The translations under genes were made by a program, and so were the position numbers. From positions 62,001 through 126,000 of the forward strand of contig NZ_LMJE01000010.1 in the NCBI RefSeq assembly GCF_001429245.1: DNA of 64,000 nucleotides, written 5' to 3'. Positions 24,487-32,374 of the stretch are shown here, piece by piece. The stretch is from Rhizobium sp. Root274 (GTDB taxonomy: Bacteria > Pseudomonadota > Alphaproteobacteria > Rhizobiales > Rhizobiaceae). Each line of letters opens with the position of its first letter. Position 1 is the first letter of the stretch. A model generated the notes under the pieces. It was given only the letters and a program-made list of their open reading frames with translations, was not told where the DNA came from and ran no database searches.

Positions 24487-26267
24487 GCGGATCAGAACAA
24501 CCCAAACGCCGGCTGCGCTCGCAGGACTGGTTCGACAATCCCGATCATCTCGACATGACCGCCCTCTATCTCGAGCGCTTCATGAACTATGGCACGACGC
24601 CCGAAGAGCTTCGTTCCGGCAAACCGATCATCGGGATTGCCCAGTCAGGCAGCGACATCAATCCGTGCAACCGCCACCACCTCGACCTTGCCAAGCGCGT
24701 TCGGGACGGTATCCGCGATGCCGGCGGCATCCCGATCGAATTCCCGTCGCACCCTCTCTTCGAAAACTGCAAGCGCCCCACTGCGGCGCTCGACCGCAAC
24801 CTCGCCTATCTCGGTCTGGTGGAGCTGCTTTACGGCTACCCCTTCGACGGTGTCGTGCTGACGACCGGCTGCGACAAAACCACGCCTTCGGCGCTGATGG
24901 CCGCCTCAACGGTGGACATTCCAGCGATCGTGCTCTCAGGCGGACCGATGCTTGACGGCTGGCACGACGGCGAACTCGTCGGCTCCGGCACCGTCATCTG
25001 GCGCTCGCGCCGCAAATACGCGGCCGGTGAGATCACCAAGGAAGAATTCCTCGAACGCGCACTCGATTCCGCCCCGTCCGTCGGCCATTGCAACACCATG
25101 GGTACCGCCTCCACCATGAATGCCATGGCCGAAGCCCTCGGCATGTCGCTGACCGGCTGCGCTGCGATCCCCGGCGCCTACCGCGAACGCGGCCAGATGG
25201 CCTATCGAACCGGTCGCCGGGCGGTGGAACTGGTGCTTCAGGACATCAAGCCATCGGACATTCTCACGCGCGAGGCCTTCCTCAACGCCATCCGCGTCAA
25301 CTCCGCCATCGGCGGCTCGACGAATGCCCAGCCTCACCTCATGGCCATGGCAAAACATGCCGGCGTCGAACTGCTGCCGGAAGACTGGCAGGTCCATGGG
25401 TTTGACATCCCCCTGCTCGCCAATGTCCAGCCGGCCGGCGCCTATCTCGGCGAGCGTTTCCATCGGGCCGGCGGCGTGCCCGCCATCATGTGGGAACTGC
25501 TGCAGGCCGGAAAACTCAATGGCAGCTGTCCCACTGTCACCGGCAGCACGATGGCCGAGAACCTGGAGGGCAGGGAAGCGGTCGATCGCGAAGTGATCAA
25601 GCCTTACGGCGAACCGATGCGCGAGCGCGCCGGCTTCCTCGTGCTGAAGGGCAATCTGTTCGACTTCGCCATCATGAAAACAAGCGTCATCTCGGAAGGA
25701 TTTCGCCTGCGGTATCTGAACGAACCGGGACGCGAAGGCATCTTCGAGGGCCGTGCTATCGTCTTTGACGGATCGGAGGATTACCACAAGCGCATCAACG
25801 ACCCGTCCCTCGAGATCGATGAAAACTGCATTCTGGTCATCCGTGGCGCCGGCCCGCTCGGCTGGCCGGGATCGGCGGAAGTTGTCAACATGCAGCCACC
25901 GGACCACTTGATCCAGCGCGGCATCCTGAGCCTGCCGACCATCGGCGACGGTCGTCAGTCCGGCACCGCCGACAGCCCCTCGATCCTCAACGCTTCGCCG
26001 GAAAGTGCGGCTGGAGGCGGCCTTGCCTGGATCCGCACCGGCGATACGATCCGCATCGATCTCAACCAGGGCCGCTGCGACATGCTCGTTGCCGATGATG
26101 AGATCGCACGGCGCAAGGCCGAGGGCATCCCGGCAGTTCCAGCGGATGCCACACCCTGGCAGATGCTCTACCGCCAGACTGTCACGCAATTGGCCGACGG
26201 GGCAACAATCAAGGGAGCCGATGCCTTCCGCCAGCTCTCCAAGACGCCTCCGCGTCACAACCACTGA
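24483..26267 (+). CDS. IlvD/Edd-family sugar-acid dehydratase (pentonate dehydratase-like)
   Basis: This is a 594-residue Fe-S dehydratase. The N-terminal RLRSQDWFDNPDHLDMTALYLERFMNYG is typical of the arabinonate/xylonate dehydratase branch rather than biosynthetic IlvD. Cluster and Mg sites are seen in SGSDINPCNRHH, TTGCDKTTPSALMAA and GHCNTMGTASTMNAMAEALG, followed by GGSTNAQPHLMA. It dehydrates an aldonate to a 2-keto-3-deoxy acid, which the FAH-family protein at 18886 could then process. The ATG at 24483 overlaps the previous stop. A hairpin at 26279-26315 follows the gene. Whether D-xylonate, L-arabinonate or another acid is used cannot be told from sequence. Confidence 0.87.
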   Translation: MSGSEQPKRRLRSQDWFDNPDHLDMTALYLERFMNYGTTPEELRSGKPIIGIAQSGSDINPCNRHHLDLAKRVRDGIRDAGGIPIEFPSHPLFENCKRPTAALDRNLAYLGLVELLYGYPFDGVVLTTGCDKTTPSALMAASTVDIPAIVLSGGPMLDGWHDGELVGSGTVIWRSRRKYAAGEITKEEFLERALDSAPSVGHCNTMGTASTMNAMAEALGMSLTGCAAIPGAYRERGQMAYRTGRRAVELVLQDIKPSDILTREAFLNAIRVNSAIGGSTNAQPHLMAMAKHAGVELLPEDWQVHGFDIPLLANVQPAGAYLGERFHRAGGVPAIMWELLQAGKLNGSCPTVTGSTMAENLEGREAVDREVIKPYGEPMRERAGFLVLKGNLFDFAIMKTSVISEGFRLRYLNEPGREGIFEGRAIVFDGSEDYHKRINDPSLEIDENCILVIRGAGPLGWPGSAEVVNMQPPDHLIQRGILSLPTIGDGRQSGTADSPSILNASPESAAGGGLAWIRTGDTIRIDLNQGRCDMLVADDEIARRKAEGIPAVPADATPWQMLYRQTVTQLADGATIKGADAFRQLSKTPPRHNH

Positions 26268-26278
26268 AGACCTTCGAA

Positions 26279-26315
26279 GACGCAATCGCAGCCGGGGTGA
26301 AGCCCCGTCTGCGTC
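26279..26315 (+). terminator. Hairpin after the sugar-acid dehydratase gene
   Basis: GACGCA (26279-26284) pairs with TGCGTC (26310-26315), enclosing an inner stem GGGG/CCCC (26294-26297 with 26303-26306). It begins 12 bp after the stop codon. No U run follows, so it is only a probable terminator. Confidence 0.45.
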
Positions 26316-26416
26316 AACGCGCCGGTTACCAAATTCAGCCCCCATTTCGTTTCAGATGGAACTGAGTGAGCGCCAGAACATTTTCCATCCAAGCAATCGC
26401 ATGGATGGAGACTATA

Positions 26417-27070
26417 ATGAAAACCGTGGCTTCGCTGCTGGCCGGTACGGCTCTTGCTGTGTCCACCTTGCTGGGTGGTGTCGTCTTGGCATCAGCCGTG
26501 CTGGAGCCCCGGGATGACACTCCGCACTTCGCGGGTCTCGACGTCGCCGACCTTTGGACCCTGACCCCTGTTCGGGTAGATCCGGAAAATCAGACGTATG
26601 AACGGCTTCCGCCCCGCTATGGCAGCAACGTTGTCATGGCAAGCGCGTCTGCGACGCAGCAGCCTGTCGAGCAGAAAATGGCCTCCGTCGTGCAGAACAT
26701 TGACATCATTGAAACAAGCGCCGTGACAGACCACGACCAGGGTTCAGAAGCGCCCGTGCTGTCGCCAGCCCATGTCTCCTGGTGCCAGGCGCGCTATCGC
26801 TCTTACAGCACTGACGATAACAGCTATATCTCCTACCGTGGCGAGATGCGCAGCTGCGTTTCGCCCTACCTCAATGAATCTCCTGAGGAGACCGCGGAGG
26901 CAAGGGCGACACTTGTACAGGATGAAACGGGAAACACGACGCCAGTCGCGGTCAACTCCCTACACGCCAGCAACTGTCTCCAACGCTATCGATCCTATCG
27001 CGCCGAGGACAATTCCTACCAGCCCTATGGCGGCGGTCCGCGCAAGCAGTGCGAATTGCGCACCTTCTGA
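26417..27070 (+). CDS. Secreted BA14K-family protein with two repeats
   Basis: This 217-residue protein has an N-terminal hydrophobic signal or anchor (VASLLAGTALAVSTLLGGVVLASA). Two BA14K-type units follow, one at about residue 121 (WCQARYRSYSTDDNSYISY, then a Cys) and one at about residue 185 (NCLQRYRSYRAEDNSYQPY, then a Cys). BA14K proteins are cell-envelope lectin-like immunoreactive proteins in Brucella and are common in Rhizobiales. Each repeat has two cysteines that may form a disulfide in the periplasm. GGAG six bases before the ATG at 26417 fixes the start. Neighbouring genes do not suggest a partner. Confidence 0.8.
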   Translation: MKTVASLLAGTALAVSTLLGGVVLASAVLEPRDDTPHFAGLDVADLWTLTPVRVDPENQTYERLPPRYGSNVVMASASATQQPVEQKMASVVQNIDIIETSAVTDHDQGSEAPVLSPAHVSWCQARYRSYSTDDNSYISYRGEMRSCVSPYLNESPEETAEARATLVQDETGNTTPVAVNSLHASNCLQRYRSYRAEDNSYQPYGGGPRKQCELRTF

Positions 27071-27182
27071 GGGTCTTCACAGACAAGAACCCACCCGCAC
27101 GACCTGCATCGTGGCGGCTATATCCCCTTGCACTTCAGACGATATATGGCCTGAGTGGCTTACCCCAAGCAAAGTAATTGGA

Positions 27183-27581
27183 TCACTCTGCCAGAATGAG
27201 CCCAGGCGGCGGCGTTGAGGGCTGCTGGCCCGACACGCGAGCTGTCAGATAGGTGAGCGCATTCTGAAGACCGTTCATCGTGTAGGGCTTCTCAATCGCA
27301 CCGATGGCTCCGGCGAAATCATCCGGAATGCGTTTCACATTGCCGGTGACAAAGACAAACGGAATTCCTGTGGAAGCAAGATGGCGTCCGATGTCGATAC
27401 CAGAGGGGCCATCGCTCAAATGGACATCAACGAAGGCAAATTGCGGCCACGTCTGATCGACGATTTCCAAGGCAGCACAGTGTGAGGCAGCAGTGCCCAC
27501 CACCTCGTGACCAGCCGCTTCCACTTCCATCTCCAGCTCGAGCGCCAGCAGGGCTTCGTCCTCGACAATCATAATCTTCAA
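27183..27581 (-). CDS. Single-domain response regulator, LovR-like
   Basis: This 132-residue protein is one receiver domain with no output domain. The acidic pocket is VEDE (residues 6-9), the phosphoacceptor is D52 in FVDVHL, and the conserved Thr and Lys are in VFVTGNV and IEKPYT. It overlaps the kinase gene by ATGA, so the pair is coupled. In Caulobacter the LOV kinase LovK has just such a single-domain partner, LovR, which tunes the general stress response as a phosphate sink. A comparable role here is an inference from domain content and gene order. Confidence 0.88.
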   Translation of the reverse strand: MKIMIVEDEALLALELEMEVEAAGHEVVGTAASHCAALEIVDQTWPQFAFVDVHLSDGPSGIDIGRHLASTGIPFVFVTGNVKRIPDDFAGAIGAIEKPYTMNGLQNALTYLTARVSGQQPSTPPPGLILAE

Positions 27582-28705
27582 ACGTCGGCGTCCTTCATTT
27601 CCTCAACCAGCATGGTTACCAGCACATCGGTGCGGTGCCCGTCGACGGTCCGCTCAACATCAGCACGTAGTTGCTTTGCACAGGCCTCCAGCATCAGCTT
27701 GCCGAAGGCTTCCTCTTCCGGATTGACGGCCACGGGCATCGTCTTGTCGGTCACCCGGATCACGAAATGCCCATTCGTCCGTTTCACCTGCAGATGAATT
27801 TCACCGCCGCCATCGCTCAATCCTCGACGGACGGCGTCCAGCACAAGCTCGTTCACAATCAAAGCAAGCGGCGAAGCCTTGACGGAAGGAACGAGCACGG
27901 GGGCGAGATCAGTGGTGACCCGAATGTCATCCCGCTTCAAGGCCCCGACCAGATCTTCGACCAGGTCCTTGGCAAAATCGGCCACATCGAACCGGCCCAG
28001 ATCACTGTTCTTGAACAGCTTGCGCTGCACAGTGCTGAGAGCTTCAACGCGGTTCAACACGGAAAACAGGGTCCGCTTCACCACATCGTCTTCCGACATC
28101 CGCGCCTGCAGCTTGACGATGGAGGCGATGGTCAGAAGGTTGTTCTTGACCCTGTGATCCACCTCATGGACCAGCATGGTCTTTGCCTGAAGCGCTTCAC
28201 TCAAGTCGCGTGTCCGGCGTGCCACTTCCTCTTCGGCAGAGAGCCGCGCCTGCGCGAGTTGCACCTCCTTGCTCTTGATATTGGTGAAATCGAGCTGCGA
28301 CGCGAAGAAATAGATGACCTCCCCGCTTGCATCCCGCACTGGACTGACGAAGAGCGCATTCCAGAATGTACTGCCATCCTTGCGATAGTTGAGGATATCA
28401 AGCGCCACATCATGCTCGCCGGCCACGGCCTCGCGCAGCTGTGCAACCGCATCTCGATCTGTATCGGGGCCCTGGAGAAGTCGGCAGTTTCGACCGATCA
28501 ACTCATCCATGCTGTAGCCCGTAAGGGTCGCAAAGGCCTTGTTGCAGAAGATGATCGGATTGTCCGGCTGGCGAGGATCGGTAATCAGCATCGGCATCCG
28601 GGTCGCCTTGAAGGCGGCGGCAAATGGATCCTCGGACGGATGCGAAGCCAAAAGCCGGTCGCCGGCGTCACGGGCATCCCGCTGAATGGAATTGTCATCA
28701 GTCAT
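27578..28705 (-). CDS. LOV-domain blue-light sensor histidine kinase (HisKA_2), LovK-like
   Basis: This 375-residue cytoplasmic kinase has no membrane segment. A PAS/LOV domain spans residues ~28-145 and has the canonical flavin-binding motif GRNCRLLQG with the adduct-forming Cys74, plus NYRKDGSTFWNALFVSPV. A coiled linker follows, then a HisKA_2 phosphoacceptor segment HEVDHRVKNNLLTIASIV (His184) and a short ATPase domain. Length and layout match Caulobacter LovK. The ATG at 28705 is chosen because upstream codons are not family-like; no strong ribosome site is seen. It is transcribed with the receiver gene. A possible EcfG-type promoter lies upstream. Confidence 0.87.
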   Translation of the reverse strand: MTDDNSIQRDARDAGDRLLASHPSEDPFAAAFKATRMPMLITDPRQPDNPIIFCNKAFATLTGYSMDELIGRNCRLLQGPDTDRDAVAQLREAVAGEHDVALDILNYRKDGSTFWNALFVSPVRDASGEVIYFFASQLDFTNIKSKEVQLAQARLSAEEEVARRTRDLSEALQAKTMLVHEVDHRVKNNLLTIASIVKLQARMSEDDVVKRTLFSVLNRVEALSTVQRKLFKNSDLGRFDVADFAKDLVEDLVGALKRDDIRVTTDLAPVLVPSVKASPLALIVNELVLDAVRRGLSDGGGEIHLQVKRTNGHFVIRVTDKTMPVAVNPEEEAFGKLMLEACAKQLRADVERTVDGHRTDVLVTMLVEEMKDADV

Positions 28706-28740
28706 ATGTAAATTCTGTCCTGAAGCGGGCTGGTGACAAA

Positions 28741-28766
28741 AATGATCGGCTCCCCCAAAAAGTTCC
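28741..28766 (-). promoter_or_regulatory. Possible EcfG-type stress promoter upstream of the LOV kinase
   Basis: On the minus strand GGAAC (complement of 28762-28766) is followed after 17 bp by CATT (complement of 28741-28744). The alphaproteobacterial general-stress sigma EcfG recognises GGAAC-N16-17-CGTT, so one -10 base is off. The location is 36 bp upstream of the kinase start. Confidence 0.35.
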
Positions 28767-28912
28767 AAGCGATCAAAAAAAGTCGAAAAGTAAATCGACG
28801 TCCCCGGTTTTAGCCTCCCCCGAACTGACACACATCACGAGATGGACTTGTCTCGACCTTTCGCGTATTCGACAGAAGAGTGATGGGCACATCGTGTTCG
28901 AGGTAGAGTGAC

Positions 28913-30787
28913 TTGACTTCCACGGACGATGAAAACCCGCTGTCTACCGGATTCCTGAAGCACGGCGGCCAGATGGCCGATCTGATCCGGGACCATGATT
29001 GGTCGGATGGCCTGGGGTCCATCGAAAGTTGGCCACCGTCTCTGCGGTCGGCCTTATCAATCTGTTTGAGCTCAACCTTCCCGACCGCGATTTACTGGGG
29101 ACCCGAGCTTCGCCTTCTCTACAACGACAGCTGGGCACCTATCCCGGGCGAACGGCATCCGGACGCGCTGGGGCGCCCCGCGTCTGAGGTCTGGGCCGAC
29201 ATCTGGGATGTCGTTGGCCCGCAACTCGAAGAGGTGATGACCACGGGCAAAGGTCTGTCGACTTATGACCAGATGCTGCCAATGGTCCGTGCGGGCGTGC
29301 AGACGGAGACCTACTGGAACTATAGCTTCACCGCTATCCGCGACGAACACGGCGCCATAGTCGGCATCTTCAACCAGGGCAATGAGACGACGGCTGCCGT
29401 TCTCGCGCGCCGTCAGGCGCAACAGGAGATCTTCAGGCTCGGACGTATGTTCGCCCAGACCCCTGCCGCAATCGCCATCCTGGAAGGACCGACCCACGTC
29501 TTCACGCTCGTGAACGCGGCCTACGAGTTGCTGGTCCAGCGCAGCGGCCTGGTCGGCAAGACGGTTGCCGAAGCGCTGCCAGAAGTTCAAGACCAGGGCT
29601 TCATCGACCTCCTCGATACGGTTTACGCATCGGCAGAGCCCTATATCGGCCGTGCGGTGCTCATCGACTTCATCCTCGCCGACGGGCAAGTCGAGCAGAA
29701 GCATGTCGACTTCATCTTCCAGCCAATGATCAACGCCGAAGGGGAGACGCTTGGAATATTCGTCCAGGCAACAGATGTCTCCGAAGCCGCGACTGCCATG
29801 GCGGCCCTTCGCGAAAGCGAAGAGCGCTTCGAAGCAATCGTCAATTCCATCGACCAGATGATCTGGTCGACCACGCCGGACGGCCATCACGACTACTTCA
29901 ATCAGCGTTGGTATGAATATACCGGGCTGAAAGAAGGCGAGACCAACGGCCTCGCCTGGGAAGACCCGTTTCATCCGGATGATCGTGCGCATGCTTGGAA
30001 AGTCTGGCAACACAGCCTTGCAACAGGCGAGCCATATCACGTCGAATACCGCCTGCGGCACCACTCCGGCGAATATCGCTGGGTGATCGGCAGAGCCCAG
30101 TGTGTGCGCGACGAAGACGGACGGATCATCCGCTGGTACGGCACCTGCACCGATATTCACGATCTGAAGATCGCAGAGGAGGCGCGCCAGTTGCTGCTGC
30201 GAGAACTGAACCACCGGGTCAAGAATCTCTTCTCGATCACCTCCGGTATGATCAACATGACGGCACGAACGGCACCGACCGTCCCGGCCATGGCGGAGAC
30301 CCTTCAAGGGCGACTGCGGGCTTTGGCGAAGGCCCATGAACTGGTCCAGCCGGCGATATCGGCCGGTCCCCAGGCGCCGGAAACCGGATCGCTGGGCTCT
30401 TTGATCGAAGACATCCTGAGCCCGCATGTCGAAGATCGCTCGCGCGTTTCCTTGTCCGGACCACCTGTCGAGATCGGATTGAAGGCGTCGACCAGCCTTG
30501 CCCTGATTTTCCACGAACTGGCGACCAATGCTGCCAAATACGGTGCTTTCGCTGGCCCCGAAGGCAAGCTCGACGTTCGCTGGGCCATCATCGACCAAAA
30601 CCTGCACCTCGATTGGAGCGAAGCACTCGTCGGCCGACAGATCAACGCCCCATCCAGTCTGGGTTTCGGCAGCAAACTGGCTAGAACGAGCGCGACGCAG
30701 CAGTTGGGCGGAGAAATTGCTTTCAACTGGGCACCGGATGGTCTGCAGATCAGCATGCGCGTCGCCGAAAATCGGCTCGACCGATAA
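28913..30787 (+). CDS. Multi-PAS HWE-family sensor histidine kinase
   Basis: This 624-residue protein appears soluble. An N-terminal PAS/GAF-like region (~20-160, with AIYWGPELRLLYNDSW) is followed by a second PAS (~170-300), a third PAS/PAC (~305-425, with IDQMIWSTTPDGHHDYFNQRWYEYTG and HPDDR), and an HWE kinase core. The phosphoacceptor is in RELNHRVKNLFS (His near residue 434), and the diagnostic W-x-E motif is WSE near residue 568. HWE kinases in this class often feed stress or light signalling. The start is a TTG at 28913; the next in-frame ATG would cut 20 residues. It diverges from the LOV kinase. Confidence 0.85.
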   Translation: MTSTDDENPLSTGFLKHGGQMADLIRDHDWSDGLGSIESWPPSLRSALSICLSSTFPTAIYWGPELRLLYNDSWAPIPGERHPDALGRPASEVWADIWDVVGPQLEEVMTTGKGLSTYDQMLPMVRAGVQTETYWNYSFTAIRDEHGAIVGIFNQGNETTAAVLARRQAQQEIFRLGRMFAQTPAAIAILEGPTHVFTLVNAAYELLVQRSGLVGKTVAEALPEVQDQGFIDLLDTVYASAEPYIGRAVLIDFILADGQVEQKHVDFIFQPMINAEGETLGIFVQATDVSEAATAMAALRESEERFEAIVNSIDQMIWSTTPDGHHDYFNQRWYEYTGLKEGETNGLAWEDPFHPDDRAHAWKVWQHSLATGEPYHVEYRLRHHSGEYRWVIGRAQCVRDEDGRIIRWYGTCTDIHDLKIAEEARQLLLRELNHRVKNLFSITSGMINMTARTAPTVPAMAETLQGRLRALAKAHELVQPAISAGPQAPETGSLGSLIEDILSPHVEDRSRVSLSGPPVEIGLKASTSLALIFHELATNAAKYGAFAGPEGKLDVRWAIIDQNLHLDWSEALVGRQINAPSSLGFGSKLARTSATQQLGGEIAFNWAPDGLQISMRVAENRLDR

Positions 30788-30940
30788 GACCTGCTGAAGA
30801 AAGGATCGAGCGGCCAATCATGCGGTAGGGGCGCCGACCGCTAAAGGTTTAAGCAAAGATTTACGGCACTGTGGTTTGGTCGATCTTCAGTGGCATGTGC
30901 GAGGCGCTCCCGCCTGTATCGTGCCAGCCAAGAGAGCGAC

Positions 30941-32374
30941 ATGGATTTCGTTTCCATCCTTCTGTTCTGGGTGCTGCTTCTGGCAGCGGTGTTGAGCCGT
31001 GGCCCCTACATTTTCTATCTGCTGTTCGGCTCCATGTCCTTCGGCTCCTTTGCCGTCATTCCGCCCGCGCTGACGCAGGGCCTGAGTTTTACACCGCCGC
31101 CAATCATCGCGATGGTGATCATCTTCATCTACGCAGGCGGCAGGAACGGCCTGTCGCGGATGCTCAGCATCGCGCTTCGCCCGTCGCAATGCCTGCTCCT
31201 GACGCTGTTCTGGATCGTCGCGATCTGGGTCACCCTCTTCATGCCACGCATTTTCGCCGGCATGGTCACCATTATTCCGATGCGCCTGGAGGAGGCGACA
31301 AACGGCGTCCCGCTCTATCCAACGCCACAGAACATGTCGCAGATCCTCTATCTCTCCATTTCGGTCATGACCGTTTTTACCTGTGCGCTCGCCTTCCGGG
31401 GCCAGAATATCCGCCAGCATGTGCTGGGTGCACTCTGCCTCGGCGGGGCGATGGTTGTGGTGACAGGTCTGCTCGATCTCGCTGGCCTCGGCCCCTACCT
31501 CGATATGTTCCGCACGGCGACCTATGTCTATCTCACCGACGTGGAGATCGCCAACGTCAAGCGGGTCGTGGGCCTGATGCCGGAGGCCTCGGCCTTCGGC
31601 TCGCTGGCAGTCGCCTTTTTGACTGCAATCTATTTTCTGCGCCGCGCGATATCCCGCCCCTTCCTAAGGCTCATCGTTGCACCCTGCCTCATCGTGCTCC
31701 TCGCGCTCTTTGCACTTCTGTCCACCTCCTCGGCGGCCTATGGCGGCCTTGCTGTCTTCGGCTGCGTCGCGGCAGCCGAGTGGTTCTGGCGATTGCTGAT
31801 GACCGAAAAGGGCAGCAGGGCGCGCGAGGGGCTGGTGCTGGAATTCTGGGCGATCGTCTCGGGGCTCGCTGCGGTTTATCTGCTGGCTCTGTTCAACCCG
31901 GCGGTTTTCAATCCCTTCCTCCAGCTCATCGACACCATCATCTTCCAGAAAACCTCGTCTGATTCCTTCGAAGAGCGCAGCATGTGGACTGCGGTTTCGC
32001 TGAAGGCGCTCATCGATACCTGGGGCCTGGGCGTCGGAATGGGGGGCACCCGCGCTTCCAACGGCTTGGTCGCCGTCTTCAGCAACACGGGCCTTGTGGG
32101 CGGCCTCCTGTATTACGGGTTCCTCACCCAGACCTACCTGCGCCGCGCAGCCAGAGGCGACGAAGAGGCACGGGTCATTCTCACAGCTGTCCGCTTCTAC
32201 ATGCCGCCGGTTTTGATCATGGGCATTCTCGCCGGAACCTCGGCGGATTTTGGCGTCATGAACGCCTGCATTTATGCGCTCAGCGCCGCGATCGCCGCAG
32301 ATCGCCCGGCGCACGCGGAGAGCCGTCCCGTCACGCGGCACCGGCAACCCGTCGGCGTGCGGAGGACTGCCTGA
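30941..32374 (+). CDS. Wzy/O-antigen-polymerase-like membrane protein
   Basis: This 477-residue protein has about ten to twelve membrane helices and a large non-membrane segment in the second half (about residues 330-375, with FEERSMWTAVSLKALIDTWGLGVGMGGTR). That topology, and the motif GLGVGMGGTRASNGLVAVFSNTGLVGG, resemble O-antigen ligase/polymerase proteins. It probably polymerises lipid-linked repeat units at the periplasmic face. ATG 30941 follows a weak AAGAGAG site. The stop overlaps the following flippase start by one base (TGATG), so polymerase and flippase are co-expressed. Confidence 0.75.
   Translation: MDFVSILLFWVLLLAAVLSRGPYIFYLLFGSMSFGSFAVIPPALTQGLSFTPPPIIAMVIIFIYAGGRNGLSRMLSIALRPSQCLLLTLFWIVAIWVTLFMPRIFAGMVTIIPMRLEEATNGVPLYPTPQNMSQILYLSISVMTVFTCALAFRGQNIRQHVLGALCLGGAMVVVTGLLDLAGLGPYLDMFRTATYVYLTDVEIANVKRVVGLMPEASAFGSLAVAFLTAIYFLRRAISRPFLRLIVAPCLIVLLALFALLSTSSAAYGGLAVFGCVAAAEWFWRLLMTEKGSRAREGLVLEFWAIVSGLAAVYLLALFNPAVFNPFLQLIDTIIFQKTSSDSFEERSMWTAVSLKALIDTWGLGVGMGGTRASNGLVAVFSNTGLVGGLLYYGFLTQTYLRRAARGDEEARVILTAVRFYMPPVLIMGILAGTSADFGVMNACIYALSAAIAADRPAHAESRPVTRHRQPVGVRRTA

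Noticed and set aside
29072..30817. 581-codon open frame on the minus strand opposite the HWE kinase
   Set aside because: The plus strand encodes a complete kinase with PAS and HWE motifs. The antisense frame shows no domain and has no ribosome site.
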